This document shows, one piece after another, positions 8,856-18,567 of a DNA stretch of 59,672 nt. Each line of letters starts with the position of its first letter. The first letter of the stretch is position 1. This DNA comes from Pseudaquidulcibacter sp964443435 (GTDB lineage Bacteria > Pseudomonadota > Alphaproteobacteria > Caulobacterales > Aquidulcibacteraceae): assembly GCA_964443435.1 (NCBI GenBank), contig CAYUCW010000008.1:1-59672 (forward strand). Direction: 5' to 3'. The translations under genes were made by a program, and so were the position numbers. The notes beneath the pieces are model-generated. The model worked only from the letters and a program-made list of their open reading frames with translations, did not search any database and had not been told where the DNA came from.

Positions 8856-11765
8856 ATGGGTTTATCATTTCACAATTCGCAACGTATAAAACTATTTACA
8901 AGCGTAAGCCTCGGAGTTTTGGTTTTAAGCATTTCGTCACAAGCAATTGCTCAAACCGCTGCAAACTCAAGTAGTGAAACTGTAATAGTAACAGGTTCGA
9001 GTATAAAGCGTAAAGTTTTAACTAGTTCACTTCCTTTACAAATTATAACCCTTCAAGAAATTGAGAGAGAAGGAATTTCAAGTACAGAACAATTAATGAT
9101 GAATTTAACGGCTAATGGTAATGGACCTGAGAATCTTGCTAGTAATGCTGATGTAGTTTCTGGTGCGCAGCGTGGAAATAATGGTGCTTCATCGGCAAAT
9201 TTGCGCGGTCAAGGCTCAGCTGGGACTTTAGTTTTATTCAATGGACGCCGCGTAGCGGCACATGGTCTTAATGGTGGCGCGGTCGATATTAACCAAATTC
9301 CTTTTGCAGCAATTGAAAGAGTTGATGTTTTAAAAGATGGGGCATCTGCGATCTATGGAACTGATGCAATTGGTGGGGTTATTAATTTTATCAGTAAGAA
9401 AAATTTCCAAGGCATTAACATAAGAGCGTTTACAGATATTACAGAAGCTGGAGGCTCTGAAATATTCAATACTTCTATTGCAGGTGGATATGGAGATTTA
9501 AATACTCAAAGATTTAATATTATGGGTACGGTAAGTTATAGCGACAATAAGGCTCTTGATGGTAAAGATCGCGATTGGTTAAATGGCTTCCAACCAAATC
9601 GTGGACTTTCAATTGATACTCGTGGTACGCCATATGCAACAATTTTTCCATTAGGCACAAGTCCAAATTCACCATTAGGTACAGTCTTTGCAAGCGCTGC
9701 TACCTCGCCATTTATTCCTGGTAGTACTACAATCAGAGCTTCTGGTGGCATAAATCCGCTAGATTTAGCAGGCGGAGCAGGATGTAATTCGATAGATGGC
9801 ATGCAAGCATATGATGAGGTTTTATGGAATGATCCTTCACGGGCACTTTCATGTGCATGGGATACTGGTCGTGCCGTTGTACTTCAGCAGCCAATTTCAA
9901 AGTTAAATTTTGTTGGACGAGGTGTCTTTAAATTTGGAGAGCATGAATTAAGTACAGAAATAATGGCTTCAAAAGCAGAATCTGCCAAAAGATTTTCTAA
10001 TCCACAATTCAGTTCTAATGGTACTACGTCAAATTTTGTATATCCTCGTAATTCAATTACGCAGTCAACTTATGATGAAATATTTGACATTTTGAAATCT
10101 ACATTAGGTGTTGCAGAGTCTCGTAGAGGGTTACCATTTGCATATCGTTGGCGTTGTATTGAATGTGGGCAACGTGAAATCGAGACTACTACTGAAACTG
10201 GAAGAGCATTTATCGGACTTGATGGGCCAATGTCTTCAGGATGGGAATATCGCTCTGGCATTTCATATGCATTTAGTGAATCTGAATCTGTATTAGGTAG
10301 TGGCTATTATTACAGAAATTCAAACACTGCTTTGGGTATTACAGGCATACAAAATGTTTTAAATACAGGCATTGTCAATATATTCCTAAAGCCTGGCCAA
10401 ACCCAAACACAAGCAGCACTTGATGCTATTGAAAGTGCATCTGCTAAAGGCACAGTGCTTTATGGTGGCAAGTTTGAAGTAACACAAGTCGATGGATCTG
10501 TATCTGGACCACTATTTAATTTGCCAGGCGGACAATCATTTGCGGCATTTGGTTTTGATTTAAGGAGAGAAGACTATAGCTTTAATGGAGATGCACGTGA
10601 TGCCGCAGCTAGGCCTGAAATTTTCTTAGCTCCATTTGACCAAGCTAATATTCTTCTTCCAGTAAGCCGAAATGTTAAAGCAATTTATGGGGAGATTATG
10701 CTTCCTATAATTAAAGACTTTGAATTAACACTAGCTGTTAGACGTGATACTTACTCTGGTTTTGGTACTACTATTAATCCTAAATATTCATTTTCATACA
10801 GACCAATTGAGCAATTAATGTTCCGTGGTTCTTACAATACTGGTTTTAGAGTACCGTCATTTAACCAAATTTATAATGGGGTTACACAATCACCACGCCC
10901 TGGATCTGATATTGCAGATCCAGCAACATGTACTGGCGGTATTCCAAATATTCTTGTTGCGGGTTGTGCCGTCGTCAATCCTGATACATTGAATGGTGGC
11001 AAACTAGACCTTGGACCAGAAGAATCAGAACAAGTTTCATTTGGCGCGGTTTATGAGTTTAATCGTGATTTTAATTTAACTCTTGATTGGTGGAAAATTG
11101 AAAGAACGAATAATATTGTTTCGTTAGGTGTAAGGCAATTAATTGATAATTATCCACTATTTACAGATAGGTTTATACGCAGTTCGACAGGCACTTTATT
11201 AGCGATTGACCAAAGATGGGCTAATGCCGGTGAATCTCTTACTGAAGGTTTGGATATTAGACTTACTGGTAGAGGTGAATTATTTAGTGGTAAATGGTCG
11301 GCCGGTATTGAAGGCACTTATTTATTAGAAAAAAAATCTAGATTACTTCCTAATGCGGCCTGGAGTGCAAGTGAAATTGGACTATTCACATACAATGGTG
11401 ACCTTGGTGTTGAATGGAAACACAATGCACATTTCACTTATTCAAAAGGATATTGGTCAGCAACTCTTACTCAAAATTACAGTAAGGGATATACCAATGG
11501 CGAACTTCCTGGGGTTGCCAATGGAACCATAGTACCTGTTGATGTTGTTGAAACAGTAGAAGATTACATTAAGTATAATTTATCTACTACATATAAGGGA
11601 TTTAAAGGTTTTGACATTACGATTGGCATAAAAAACCTATTTGACCAAGACCCTCCATTTGCAATTACATATGATAGTAATGGCGGTTCTGGTAGTAATT
11701 GGGAACCAAGAGTAGCAGATCCACGTGGCCGCTCATTCACATTACTATTAAATTATAAATTCTAA
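8856..11765 (+). CDS. TonB-dependent outer-membrane receptor
   Basis: A 969-residue energised outer-membrane transporter. It has a signal peptide (about 1-32, ending SQAIA), a TonB box (ETVIVTG, 41-47), a plug domain ending near INFISKKNFQG, a 22-strand-type barrel, and the terminal phenylalanine of outer-membrane proteins. There is no N-terminal STN signalling domain, unlike the receptor at 19601. A plug-adjacent loop holds a Cys-x-x-x-Cys-x-x-Cys run (CRWRCIEC). AGAGG precedes the ATG. The cargo is unknown. The neighbouring M3 peptidase hints at peptides, but the two genes are convergent, so this is weak. Confidence 0.93.
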   Translation: MGLSFHNSQRIKLFTSVSLGVLVLSISSQAIAQTAANSSSETVIVTGSSIKRKVLTSSLPLQIITLQEIEREGISSTEQLMMNLTANGNGPENLASNADVVSGAQRGNNGASSANLRGQGSAGTLVLFNGRRVAAHGLNGGAVDINQIPFAAIERVDVLKDGASAIYGTDAIGGVINFISKKNFQGINIRAFTDITEAGGSEIFNTSIAGGYGDLNTQRFNIMGTVSYSDNKALDGKDRDWLNGFQPNRGLSIDTRGTPYATIFPLGTSPNSPLGTVFASAATSPFIPGSTTIRASGGINPLDLAGGAGCNSIDGMQAYDEVLWNDPSRALSCAWDTGRAVVLQQPISKLNFVGRGVFKFGEHELSTEIMASKAESAKRFSNPQFSSNGTTSNFVYPRNSITQSTYDEIFDILKSTLGVAESRRGLPFAYRWRCIECGQREIETTTETGRAFIGLDGPMSSGWEYRSGISYAFSESESVLGSGYYYRNSNTALGITGIQNVLNTGIVNIFLKPGQTQTQAALDAIESASAKGTVLYGGKFEVTQVDGSVSGPLFNLPGGQSFAAFGFDLRREDYSFNGDARDAAARPEIFLAPFDQANILLPVSRNVKAIYGEIMLPIIKDFELTLAVRRDTYSGFGTTINPKYSFSYRPIEQLMFRGSYNTGFRVPSFNQIYNGVTQSPRPGSDIADPATCTGGIPNILVAGCAVVNPDTLNGGKLDLGPEESEQVSFGAVYEFNRDFNLTLDWWKIERTNNIVSLGVRQLIDNYPLFTDRFIRSSTGTLLAIDQRWANAGESLTEGLDIRLTGRGELFSGKWSAGIEGTYLLEKKSRLLPNAAWSASEIGLFTYNGDLGVEWKHNAHFTYSKGYWSATLTQNYSKGYTNGELPGVANGTIVPVDVVETVEDYIKYNLSTTYKGFKGFDITIGIKNLFDQDPPFAITYDSNGGSGSNWEPRVADPRGRSFTLLLNYKF

Positions 11766-11772
11766 TTTAAAA

Positions 11773-11798
11773 AAAGCCCTGCATATCTGCAGGGCTTT
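11773..11798. terminator. Bidirectional terminator
   Basis: The 11-bp perfect stem AAAGCCCTGCA/TGCAGGGCTTT with a four-base loop has A-rich sequence on the left and T-rich on the right. It serves both the TonB receptor (+) and the M3 peptidase (-). Confidence 0.92.
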
Positions 11799-11802
11799 AA
11801 TT

Positions 11803-13950
11803 TTATATGCTTAAACCTCTATGCTCTAGAAGTCCTTCCACCGAAGGCTCACGCCCTCTGAAATCTATATATAATTCCATTGGGTCTTTGGTATCGCCTG
11901 CCGCAAAAATATTTTCTTTAAGCTTTTTAGACATTGCTGTATCATAAACATTTCCAGTTTCTTTAAATGCATTAAAAGCATCAGTTTCAAGAACCGAAGC
12001 CCAAATATAAGAATAATAGCCAGCAGCATATCCACCAGAGAAAGTATGCTTGAAATAGCCAGGGCGATAACGGACAACAATCTCAGGGATAAGTCCGATT
12101 TCATTAAGTATTTCACTTTCCCATGCATCAATATCTTTTGGCGCTTTGCCTGTAATAGTATGCATTTTAATATCCATAATCGCCGCCGATAAATATTCAA
12201 CAGTTGCCCATGCTTCATTGAATTTTGATGCAGCAGTAAGTTTATCAACAAGGCTTTGCGGAATAATGGCGCCTGTTTCATGGTGCTTAGCAAATTTAGA
12301 TAGAATTTCTGGAGTGCTAACCCAATGTTCCATTAATTGACTTGGGAATTCGACAAAATCCCTTAAAACGCTAGTGCCAGATTGGCTTGGATAAACAACA
12401 TTTGAAAGCATTCCATGAAGTGCATGACCAAACTCATGGAAAAGAGTAGTCACGTCATCAAAGCTTAATAAGCATGGCTTGCCTTTTGATGGCTTATTAT
12501 AGTTACAAACATTGAATACAATTGGTTTAATATCGCCAATAAGTTTTTGTTGGTCTCTAAAAGAGCTCATCCATGCGCCAGATTGTTTTGAAGATCTTGC
12601 ATAAAAATCACCATACCAAATTGCAAGTGACTTATTATTCTCATCAAATACTTCATACGCAACTACATCAGGATGCCAAACTGGCAAATTATCAAGCTTT
12701 TTATAACTTAAGCCAAATAATTTACCTGAATGATACATCATGGCATCAATCATATTATTAAGTTCGAAATATTGCTTTACCTCACCTTCATCGACGCTAT
12801 ATCTATCTTTACGAACTTTTTCGGCATAATGCCACCAATCCCAAGATTTAAGCGGCTCTGTCATCCCTTCTTTATTTGCAAGTGCTTGTAATGAAGCTAA
12901 ATCACGTTTTGCTGTAGCAATAGCAGCATCCCATATTTTATTCATAAGCTTCATTGCATTTTCAGGGCTTTTGGCCATTTTATCGGATAATTGAAAATCA
13001 GCAAAAGTTTTAAAGCCAAGAATATTTGCGCGTTCATTTCTTAAATCCACAATTTGTGAAATTAGTGGGCGATTATCATTTTCGCCTGTTGTACCAACAG
13101 CCATCCAGCCTTTTTGAACTTTTTCTCTTAAGTCACGACGTGTTGAATTTGTAAGGAACGGTTCAAATGAAGATCGTGATAAAGTAATTGCGCCAATAGC
13201 GTCTTTTATTTTTCTATCTTTAGCGGCATTTTTAGCGGCATCAATTTGGCTTTCTGAAAGACCAGCAAAATCGGCCTCTGTTTTCAATGGAACATAAAAG
13301 CTTGATTGCCCCGCAAGTACGTTTTGATCAAATTTCACTTGAATTTCAGAAAGTTTAGCATCAATTTCAGCTATCTTCTTTTTTTGTTCAGGGTTTAAAA
13401 GCGCACCACCTTTTACAAAACCCTGATATGTTCTTTCAACAAGCCTTAATTGAGCATAGTCAAGATTCAAACTCTTACGTCTTAAATAAATTGACTGCAC
13501 TTTTGCAAATAAATTTGGATCTTGGTTTATTGAACTATTATGCTCAGAAAGTTTTGCAGAAATCTCACCTTCAATTTTCTGTAATTCTGGGTTAGTATCG
13601 GCATTTGTTAAATGGAAAAACACCGATAATATTTTGGATAAATCCATGCCAGATTTTTCCATTGCTTCGATTACATTTGCAAATGTGGCGTCTTCTTTAT
13701 TATTGGCTACAGCATTCAATTCTGCTTTGTGACGCTTTAAAGCTTCAAGTATCGCCGGTTTATAATTTTCATTTTTAAATTTTGTGAAATCAGGTACCCC
13801 GAATGGCGTATTCCATTTTGCTAAAAGTGGATTGCTCATAGAAATATTTTTTCCTTTTACGGCTTTGGTTGCCGCATTTGTATTTGTACTAATAAGCCCT
13901 GCTACTATGCCTGTTGTAGCTACGCCAGTTAAAAAATTACGCCTTTGCAT
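11803..13950 (-). CDS. M3-family metallopeptidase (oligopeptidase A / Dcp type), probably exported
   Basis: A zinc oligopeptidase of about 715 residues. The zinc site is HEFGH in LFHEFGHALHG, with the downstream glutamate region typical of M3 enzymes. I place the start at 13950 (MQRRNFLTG...): GGAG lies at the right distance, and a longer frame starting at 13965 would use that same GGAG as codons. The N-terminus then reads as a twin-arginine signal (RRNFLTG, hydrophobic stretch, NTNA), so a periplasmic location is likely. It could digest peptides taken up across the outer membrane. Dcp versus OpdA cannot be told from sequence alone. Confidence 0.93.
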   Translation of the reverse strand: MQRRNFLTGVATTGIVAGLISTNTNAATKAVKGKNISMSNPLLAKWNTPFGVPDFTKFKNENYKPAILEALKRHKAELNAVANNKEDATFANVIEAMEKSGMDLSKILSVFFHLTNADTNPELQKIEGEISAKLSEHNSSINQDPNLFAKVQSIYLRRKSLNLDYAQLRLVERTYQGFVKGGALLNPEQKKKIAEIDAKLSEIQVKFDQNVLAGQSSFYVPLKTEADFAGLSESQIDAAKNAAKDRKIKDAIGAITLSRSSFEPFLTNSTRRDLREKVQKGWMAVGTTGENDNRPLISQIVDLRNERANILGFKTFADFQLSDKMAKSPENAMKLMNKIWDAAIATAKRDLASLQALANKEGMTEPLKSWDWWHYAEKVRKDRYSVDEGEVKQYFELNNMIDAMMYHSGKLFGLSYKKLDNLPVWHPDVVAYEVFDENNKSLAIWYGDFYARSSKQSGAWMSSFRDQQKLIGDIKPIVFNVCNYNKPSKGKPCLLSFDDVTTLFHEFGHALHGMLSNVVYPSQSGTSVLRDFVEFPSQLMEHWVSTPEILSKFAKHHETGAIIPQSLVDKLTAASKFNEAWATVEYLSAAIMDIKMHTITGKAPKDIDAWESEILNEIGLIPEIVVRYRPGYFKHTFSGGYAAGYYSYIWASVLETDAFNAFKETGNVYDTAMSKKLKENIFAAGDTKDPMELYIDFRGREPSVEGLLEHRGLSI

Positions 13951-14085
13951 ATTATAAATCTCCATTGATTTTTTATATGCATATAAAATTTATTTGTCGA
14001 TTACATTTGTTACAACAATTTCAGTTAGTGCAATTTTTTTCATTAAATAATAGTAATCTAGTTAAAAATAGTTTAGCCAAAACCA

Positions 14086-14844
14086 ATGGAAAAAACTTTT
14101 AAATATGATGGCGAAGAGCCTGTAAGAATAAATAAATGGCTTGCTCAAAATGGGGTGTGCTCAAGACGCGAAGCTGAAGATCTTATATCAAAAAATCTAA
14201 TATTAGTTAATAACAAAGAAGCAATTATAGGTCAAAAACTTGAAAAAAATGATGTTTTGAAAATTATTTCTAAAGGCATGCAAACACTCAATAGTGGCTT
14301 TGATATAATTTACCACAAACCAGTAGGAATAGTTTCAGGACAACCTGAACGTGGTGAAATACCGGCCATTAGAATGCTTACTCAAGAAAATAATTATGAT
14401 AATGCAGAAATTATCCCTAATCGTGATGATGCAATTCCGCCATTAGGTAGGCTTGATAAAGATAGTCGTGGATTGCTTATACTTTCGCAAGACGGGGTTT
14501 TGGCAAAATCAATAATTGGACCTGATTCAGATTTAGAAAAAGAATATATTGTAACCGTCAAAGGTTATATTACCGAAGTTAAATTAAAGCTATTGAATCA
14601 TGGACTTGAATTAGATGGCAGAAAACTTAAGCCAGCAGTGGTTACAAATCTGGGTGAAAGCAAATTAAATTTCATACTTAAAGAAGGACGAAATCGTCAG
14701 ATTAGAAGAATGTGCGACTTACTAGAGCTTAAGGTTGTGGATTTGTTTAGAATACGAATTGGAAACCTGAAATTAAGTGATTTACCAGAAGGAAAATGGC
14801 GAAATATCACTGAAAATGAAAAATTAGAGTTTACAAAAAGATAA
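14086..14844 (+). CDS. RsuA/RluB/RluF-family rRNA pseudouridine synthase
   Basis: A pseudouridine synthase acting on ribosomal RNA. It has an N-terminal S4 RNA-binding domain (about 12-60, KWLAQNGVCSRREAEDLI) and the catalytic segment LGRLDKDSRGLLIL, whose aspartate is the nucleophile, then EGRNRQIRRM. Length (252) fits RluF/RluE-like enzymes. The target uridine cannot be assigned. It lies alone on the plus strand, 135 bases past the divergent peptidase start. Confidence 0.9.
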   Translation: MEKTFKYDGEEPVRINKWLAQNGVCSRREAEDLISKNLILVNNKEAIIGQKLEKNDVLKIISKGMQTLNSGFDIIYHKPVGIVSGQPERGEIPAIRMLTQENNYDNAEIIPNRDDAIPPLGRLDKDSRGLLILSQDGVLAKSIIGPDSDLEKEYIVTVKGYITEVKLKLLNHGLELDGRKLKPAVVTNLGESKLNFILKEGRNRQIRRMCDLLELKVVDLFRIRIGNLKLSDLPEGKWRNITENEKLEFTKR

Positions 14845-14901
14845 CATTAATAAATAAATCAAATATAGTAATTAAAATCTTATATAAAAAGGTTGGGGAA
14901 A

Positions 14902-16563
14902 ATGAGTGAAATAGATAATTTGCCAAAGGAACACATAGCCACAAAAAAAGAAAAAATGGTTGTTGGTGCTTCTTCTTTAGGTACAGTTTTTGAATGGTAT
15001 GATTTTTACCTTTATGGACTTCTTGCTACAGAAATTACAAAACATTTCTTTTCGGGTGTTAATGAAACAACCGGCTTTATCTTAGCGCTTGCGGCCTTCG
15101 CTGCTGGCTTTATCGTTAGACCATTCGGTGCATTAGTTTTCGGAAGAATCGGCGATTTAGTTGGTCGTAAGAATACATTCCTTGTGACTATGGCCCTCAT
15201 GGGTCTTTCAACTTTTGCTGTTGGTTTATTACCTTCATACGAAACGATAGGTGTCGCGGCGCCAATTTTATTAGTCGTTCTAAGGGTTTTACAAGGCCTT
15301 GCACTTGGCGGTGAATATGGTGGTGCGGCAACATATGTAGCAGAGCATGCGCCATATAATAAACGTGGCCTTTATACTAGTTGGATACAAACTACTGCGA
15401 CATTTGGACTATTTGCGGCATTATTAGTTGTGATAAGCTCTAAACTTATATTCAAAGATTCATTCTCTGAATATGGATGGCGTGCTCCATTCCTAATTTC
15501 AATTTTCTTACTTGGTATTTCAATGTGGATACGTTTACAATTAAACGAAAGCCCAGTTTATCAGAAAATGAAAGACGAGGGGACTACTTCAAAAGCACCT
15601 TTAACCGAAGCTTTTGGTAAATGGTCTAATCTGAAATTTGTATTTATTTCACTTTTCGGTGCAGTAGCTGGACAAGCGGTTGTTTGGTACACTGGCCAGT
15701 TTTATGCACTATTCTTCCTTTCAAAAGTATTGAAAGTAGAAGGTGCGACAAGTGATGTTCTTATTGCAATTTCGCTTGTACTTGCCACACCATTCTTCTT
15801 AGTTTTTGGTTGGCTATCTGATAAGATTGGAAGAAAACCAATTATTCTTGCGGGTTGCTTACTTGCGGCATTAACCTATTTTCCTGCGTTTAAAGCGCTT
15901 ACAAATGCCGCTAATCCACAATTGGCATTGGCACAAAAAGAAAGCCCAGTTACTGTTACTTCAAATAAGGCTGATTGCTCTTTACAATTTGATCCGATTG
16001 GAAAAAATAAATTTGATAGCAAATCATGTGATATTGCGGTTAATATATTGGTCAAAAGCGGCGTAAGTTATGATAAAATTGACGCGCCAAAAGGAAGCCA
16101 AGCCATTATTAATATAGGCGGAAAAACTTTTGCCGCGCCTAATCCTAATGACTTAGCGCCAGAAGCACGCGCCGATACAATAAAAGCTTATCAAACAGAT
16201 GTAAAAGAAGCGCTTAAAAATGCAGGTTATGCAGAAAAAGCAGATACTTCTAAGATCAATAAGCCAGTTGTGATAGCTATTTTATTCTATCTAGTATTAT
16301 TGGTAACTGCTGTTTATGGACCGATCGCGGCATTATTGGTGGAATTATTCCCGTCAAAAATCCGCTATACATCAATGTCTTTGCCATATCATGTTGGTAA
16401 TGGTTGGTTTGGTGGTTTATTACCAACAATTGCATTTGGTATGGTCGCGGCATCAGGAAATATTTATTATGGACTTTGGTATCCAGTAATAATGGCAAGC
16501 ATAACATTTGTGTTTGGCTTATTCTTCTTACCTGAAACCTATAAAAATAATATTGATGAATAA
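14902..16563 (+). CDS. MFS transporter, metabolite:H+ symporter family, with large periplasmic insert
   Basis: A 12-helix transporter of the MHS (ProP/ShiA/KgtP) family, marked by GTVFEWYDFYLYG, GRIGDLVGRK, LGGEYGG and WLSDKIGRK. The start is taken at the ATG at 14902 (MSEIDNLPK), just after GGGGA; an in-frame TTG nine bases upstream is less likely. Between helices 9 and 10 there is an extra segment of about 120 residues (roughly 334-453) with two cysteines (359 and 376), predicted to lie in the periplasm. The substrate is unknown; carboxylates or betaines are typical of the family. Confidence 0.9.
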   Translation: MSEIDNLPKEHIATKKEKMVVGASSLGTVFEWYDFYLYGLLATEITKHFFSGVNETTGFILALAAFAAGFIVRPFGALVFGRIGDLVGRKNTFLVTMALMGLSTFAVGLLPSYETIGVAAPILLVVLRVLQGLALGGEYGGAATYVAEHAPYNKRGLYTSWIQTTATFGLFAALLVVISSKLIFKDSFSEYGWRAPFLISIFLLGISMWIRLQLNESPVYQKMKDEGTTSKAPLTEAFGKWSNLKFVFISLFGAVAGQAVVWYTGQFYALFFLSKVLKVEGATSDVLIAISLVLATPFFLVFGWLSDKIGRKPIILAGCLLAALTYFPAFKALTNAANPQLALAQKESPVTVTSNKADCSLQFDPIGKNKFDSKSCDIAVNILVKSGVSYDKIDAPKGSQAIINIGGKTFAAPNPNDLAPEARADTIKAYQTDVKEALKNAGYAEKADTSKINKPVVIAILFYLVLLVTAVYGPIAALLVELFPSKIRYTSMSLPYHVGNGWFGGLLPTIAFGMVAASGNIYYGLWYPVIMASITFVFGLFFLPETYKNNIDE

Positions 16564-16626
16564 AAACACTGGTTTTGTGTAAATGATACTTGTTTTAAAA
16601 ATAAGTTCCGCTATTTCAAATCCAAC

Positions 16627-16718
16627 GGACAGGTGGCCGAGTCCGGTTTAAGGCAACGGTCTTGAAAACCGTCGTAGGGGGAACTCTACCGTGGGTTCGA
16701 ATCCCACCCTGTCCGCCA
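16627..16718 (+). tRNA. tRNA-Ser (UGA)
   Basis: A 92-base tRNA with acceptor arm GGACAGG/CCTGTCC, discriminator G and encoded CCA. The anticodon stem ACGGT/ACCGT encloses loop CTTGAAA with anticodon TGA at 16663-16665. The long variable arm expected for serine is present, and the T-loop reads GGTTCGAATCC. Confidence 0.97.
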
Positions 16719-16720
16719 CT

Positions 16721-16747
16721 AAAAGCCCGCTTAATGCGGGCTTTTTT
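16721..16747 (+). terminator. Intrinsic terminator of tRNA-Ser
   Basis: Stem AAAAGCCCGC/GCGGGCTTTT, perfect over 10 bp with a five-base loop and then T-rich sequence, begins three bases after the CCA end. Confidence 0.92.
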
Positions 16748-16795
16748 GTTGTCTTCATTTATTTCAGCGGAAAAATAATTCTTTTACGTCTATGT

Positions 16796-16801
16796 TATAA
16801 T
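16796..16801 (+). promoter_or_regulatory. Extended -10 promoter of the galactan locus
   Basis: TATAAT preceded by TG one base upstream forms an extended -10 element 30 bases before the GH53 start. The -35 region (AAATAA) is poor, so the promoter may rely on the extended -10 or on an activator. Confidence 0.45.
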
Positions 16802-16825
16802 ACATAAATAACATGGGAGCAGATC

Positions 16826-17926
16826 TTGCTTAAACGCGCATTAAATAAATTATTATTTACCTTCACATTAATTGCAGTTCCAAACTTAGTATATGCTAAG
16901 GATTTTTATTTTGGTGCGGACTTGTCTTATGTTAATGAGATGGAAGATTGTGGCGCAAAATATAGCTATAATGGCATTACTGATGCTTATAAAATTTTTG
17001 CGGCTTCGGGGCATAATTTAATTCGTGTAAGATTATGGAATGATGCCGAATGGACAAAATATTCTAATTTTATTGATGTTGTCGAAACCATAAAAAGGTC
17101 AAAAGCCGAAGGTATGGAAGTATTATTGGACTTTCATTATAGCGATGAATGGGCGGATGGTGAAAAGCAAATTGTTCCAAAAGCTTGGGCAAATCTAAGT
17201 GATGAAGAACAAGCTAAAAAACTATATGAATATACTTATGATACGCTCAATAAGCTAAATGAAATGGGCCTTATGCCTGAAATGGTCCAAGTTGGTAACG
17301 AAACTAATGGTGAAGTTTTACAAACCCTTGAAAATGCTAAAAACCCTATAAATTGGAAGCGTAATGCTTTGCTATTAAATAGTGGCTTAAAAGCTGTAAG
17401 AGATATTTCTAAAAAAACATCAATTAAACCAAAAATTATGCTTCATATAGCACAGCCTGAAAATATTGATTGGTGGTTTACAAATGCGATTAAAAACGGA
17501 ATTACTGACTTTGATATAATAGGGATTTCTTATTATAAAAAATGGTCAAAATATGATTTAAAGCAATTTGCTGAAACTATAAAATCTTCAAAAGAAAAAT
17601 TTAAAAAAGAAATAATTATAGTAGAAACATCATATCCTTATACTACGGATCACAAAGATAATAATGTAAATCTTATGGGCGCGGATTCAAGCTTTAAAGA
17701 ATTTGGTGTTAGTATAAAGGGTCAATATAATTATATGAAATGGATGACCCAAACCATAATAGATAATGGCGGTATAGGGCTTGTTTATTGGGAGCCAGCT
17801 TGGGTTTCAACTAATTGTAAAACAAGATGGGGCACTGGTTCTAATTGGGAAAACGCCACATTCTTTGACTTTGATGGAAAAGCGATTAAAGCTATTGAAT
17901 GGCCGAAAATTAAATATAATTTTTAA
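16826..17926 (+). CDS. GH53 endo-beta-1,4-galactanase, secreted
   Basis: Arabinogalactan endo-beta-1,4-galactanase that cuts the galactan side chains of pectin. It has a signal peptide (about 1-24, ending LVYA) and then the TIM-barrel GH53 core. The acid/base is Glu159 in QVGNETNGE and the nucleophile is Glu267 in IIVETSYPYT. The start is a TTG at 16826 with GGGAG six bases before it; the nearby ATG at 16813 runs into a stop after six codons. It is the first gene of a polysaccharide locus, only 23 bases before the ECF sigma gene. Length (366) is normal for the family. There is no lipobox, so it is soluble periplasmic or secreted. Confidence 0.93.
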   Translation: MLKRALNKLLFTFTLIAVPNLVYAKDFYFGADLSYVNEMEDCGAKYSYNGITDAYKIFAASGHNLIRVRLWNDAEWTKYSNFIDVVETIKRSKAEGMEVLLDFHYSDEWADGEKQIVPKAWANLSDEEQAKKLYEYTYDTLNKLNEMGLMPEMVQVGNETNGEVLQTLENAKNPINWKRNALLLNSGLKAVRDISKKTSIKPKIMLHIAQPENIDWWFTNAIKNGITDFDIIGISYYKKWSKYDLKQFAETIKSSKEKFKKEIIIVETSYPYTTDHKDNNVNLMGADSSFKEFGVSIKGQYNYMKWMTQTIIDNGGIGLVYWEPAWVSTNCKTRWGTGSNWENATFFDFDGKAIKAIEWPKIKYNF

Positions 17927-17949
17927 ATTATTTTAAGACCAAAACAAAT

Positions 17950-18564
17950 ATGACAACAGAATTAAATAAAAAACGCATAGAATTAGTAGAGTTTGTATCT
18001 CTTAAAATTCTGCCTCATGAGGCAGAGCTAAGGTCATGGCTTACTAAAATTGGCGTTAATAATTCAGATTTAGATGATGTAATCCAAGAGTCTTATTATC
18101 GTTTAATGCGCAATGATTTATATGCAAACATAAAAAATCCAAAGGCATACTTTTTCACAATTGCAAAGAATATTTTTATTGAAAATGCAAGGCGAAATAA
18201 GATTATTCCTTTCAGTGCATTACAATTATCAGAAGATACACTTTTTGAAGATAATAAACCAAATGCCGAAACTATTACGGCGGATAAAGAAGAATTAAAG
18301 TTAGTCTTAAATTTGATTTCTGGCTTGCCAAAAAGATGCCGTATGATTTTTGAACTAAGAAGAGTTCATGGTTATTCACAAAATGAGACCGCCAAAAAGC
18401 TAAGCATAACTGAAAACATAGTTGAAAAAGAAACTGCAAAAGGCCTTCATTTTGTCATGGATGCTATTGCAAAGGGTAGTACCAATAAAAAACCATTAAA
18501 TTCCATTAATTTTGAGAGATTTTCAATTTTTAAGCAAAAATCTTTCAAGAAAATTAAGGAGTAA
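17950..18564 (+). CDS. ECF sigma factor, FecI-like
   Basis: An extracytoplasmic-function sigma factor of 204 residues. Region 2 is seen around 35-90 (DLDDVIQESYYRLMRND, then FFTIAKNIFIENARRNK). Region 4 lies around 115-165 (LPKRCRMIFELRRVHGYSQ, a helix-turn-helix). After region 4 comes a basic tail of about 30 residues not expected in a minimal ECF factor. FecR follows three bases after its stop and an STN-domain TonB receptor comes next, the standard order for cell-surface signalling. It probably directs transcription of the receptor and the glycosidases; this is inferred from context. Confidence 0.92.
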   Translation: MTTELNKKRIELVEFVSLKILPHEAELRSWLTKIGVNNSDLDDVIQESYYRLMRNDLYANIKNPKAYFFTIAKNIFIENARRNKIIPFSALQLSEDTLFEDNKPNAETITADKEELKLVLNLISGLPKRCRMIFELRRVHGYSQNETAKKLSITENIVEKETAKGLHFVMDAIAKGSTNKKPLNSINFERFSIFKQKSFKKIKE

Positions 18565-18567
18565 GCA

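Noticed and set aside
16813..16833. ATG at 16813 as start of the GH53 gene
   Set aside because: It reaches a stop after six codons; TTG at 16826 with GGGAG gives the signal peptide and full enzyme.
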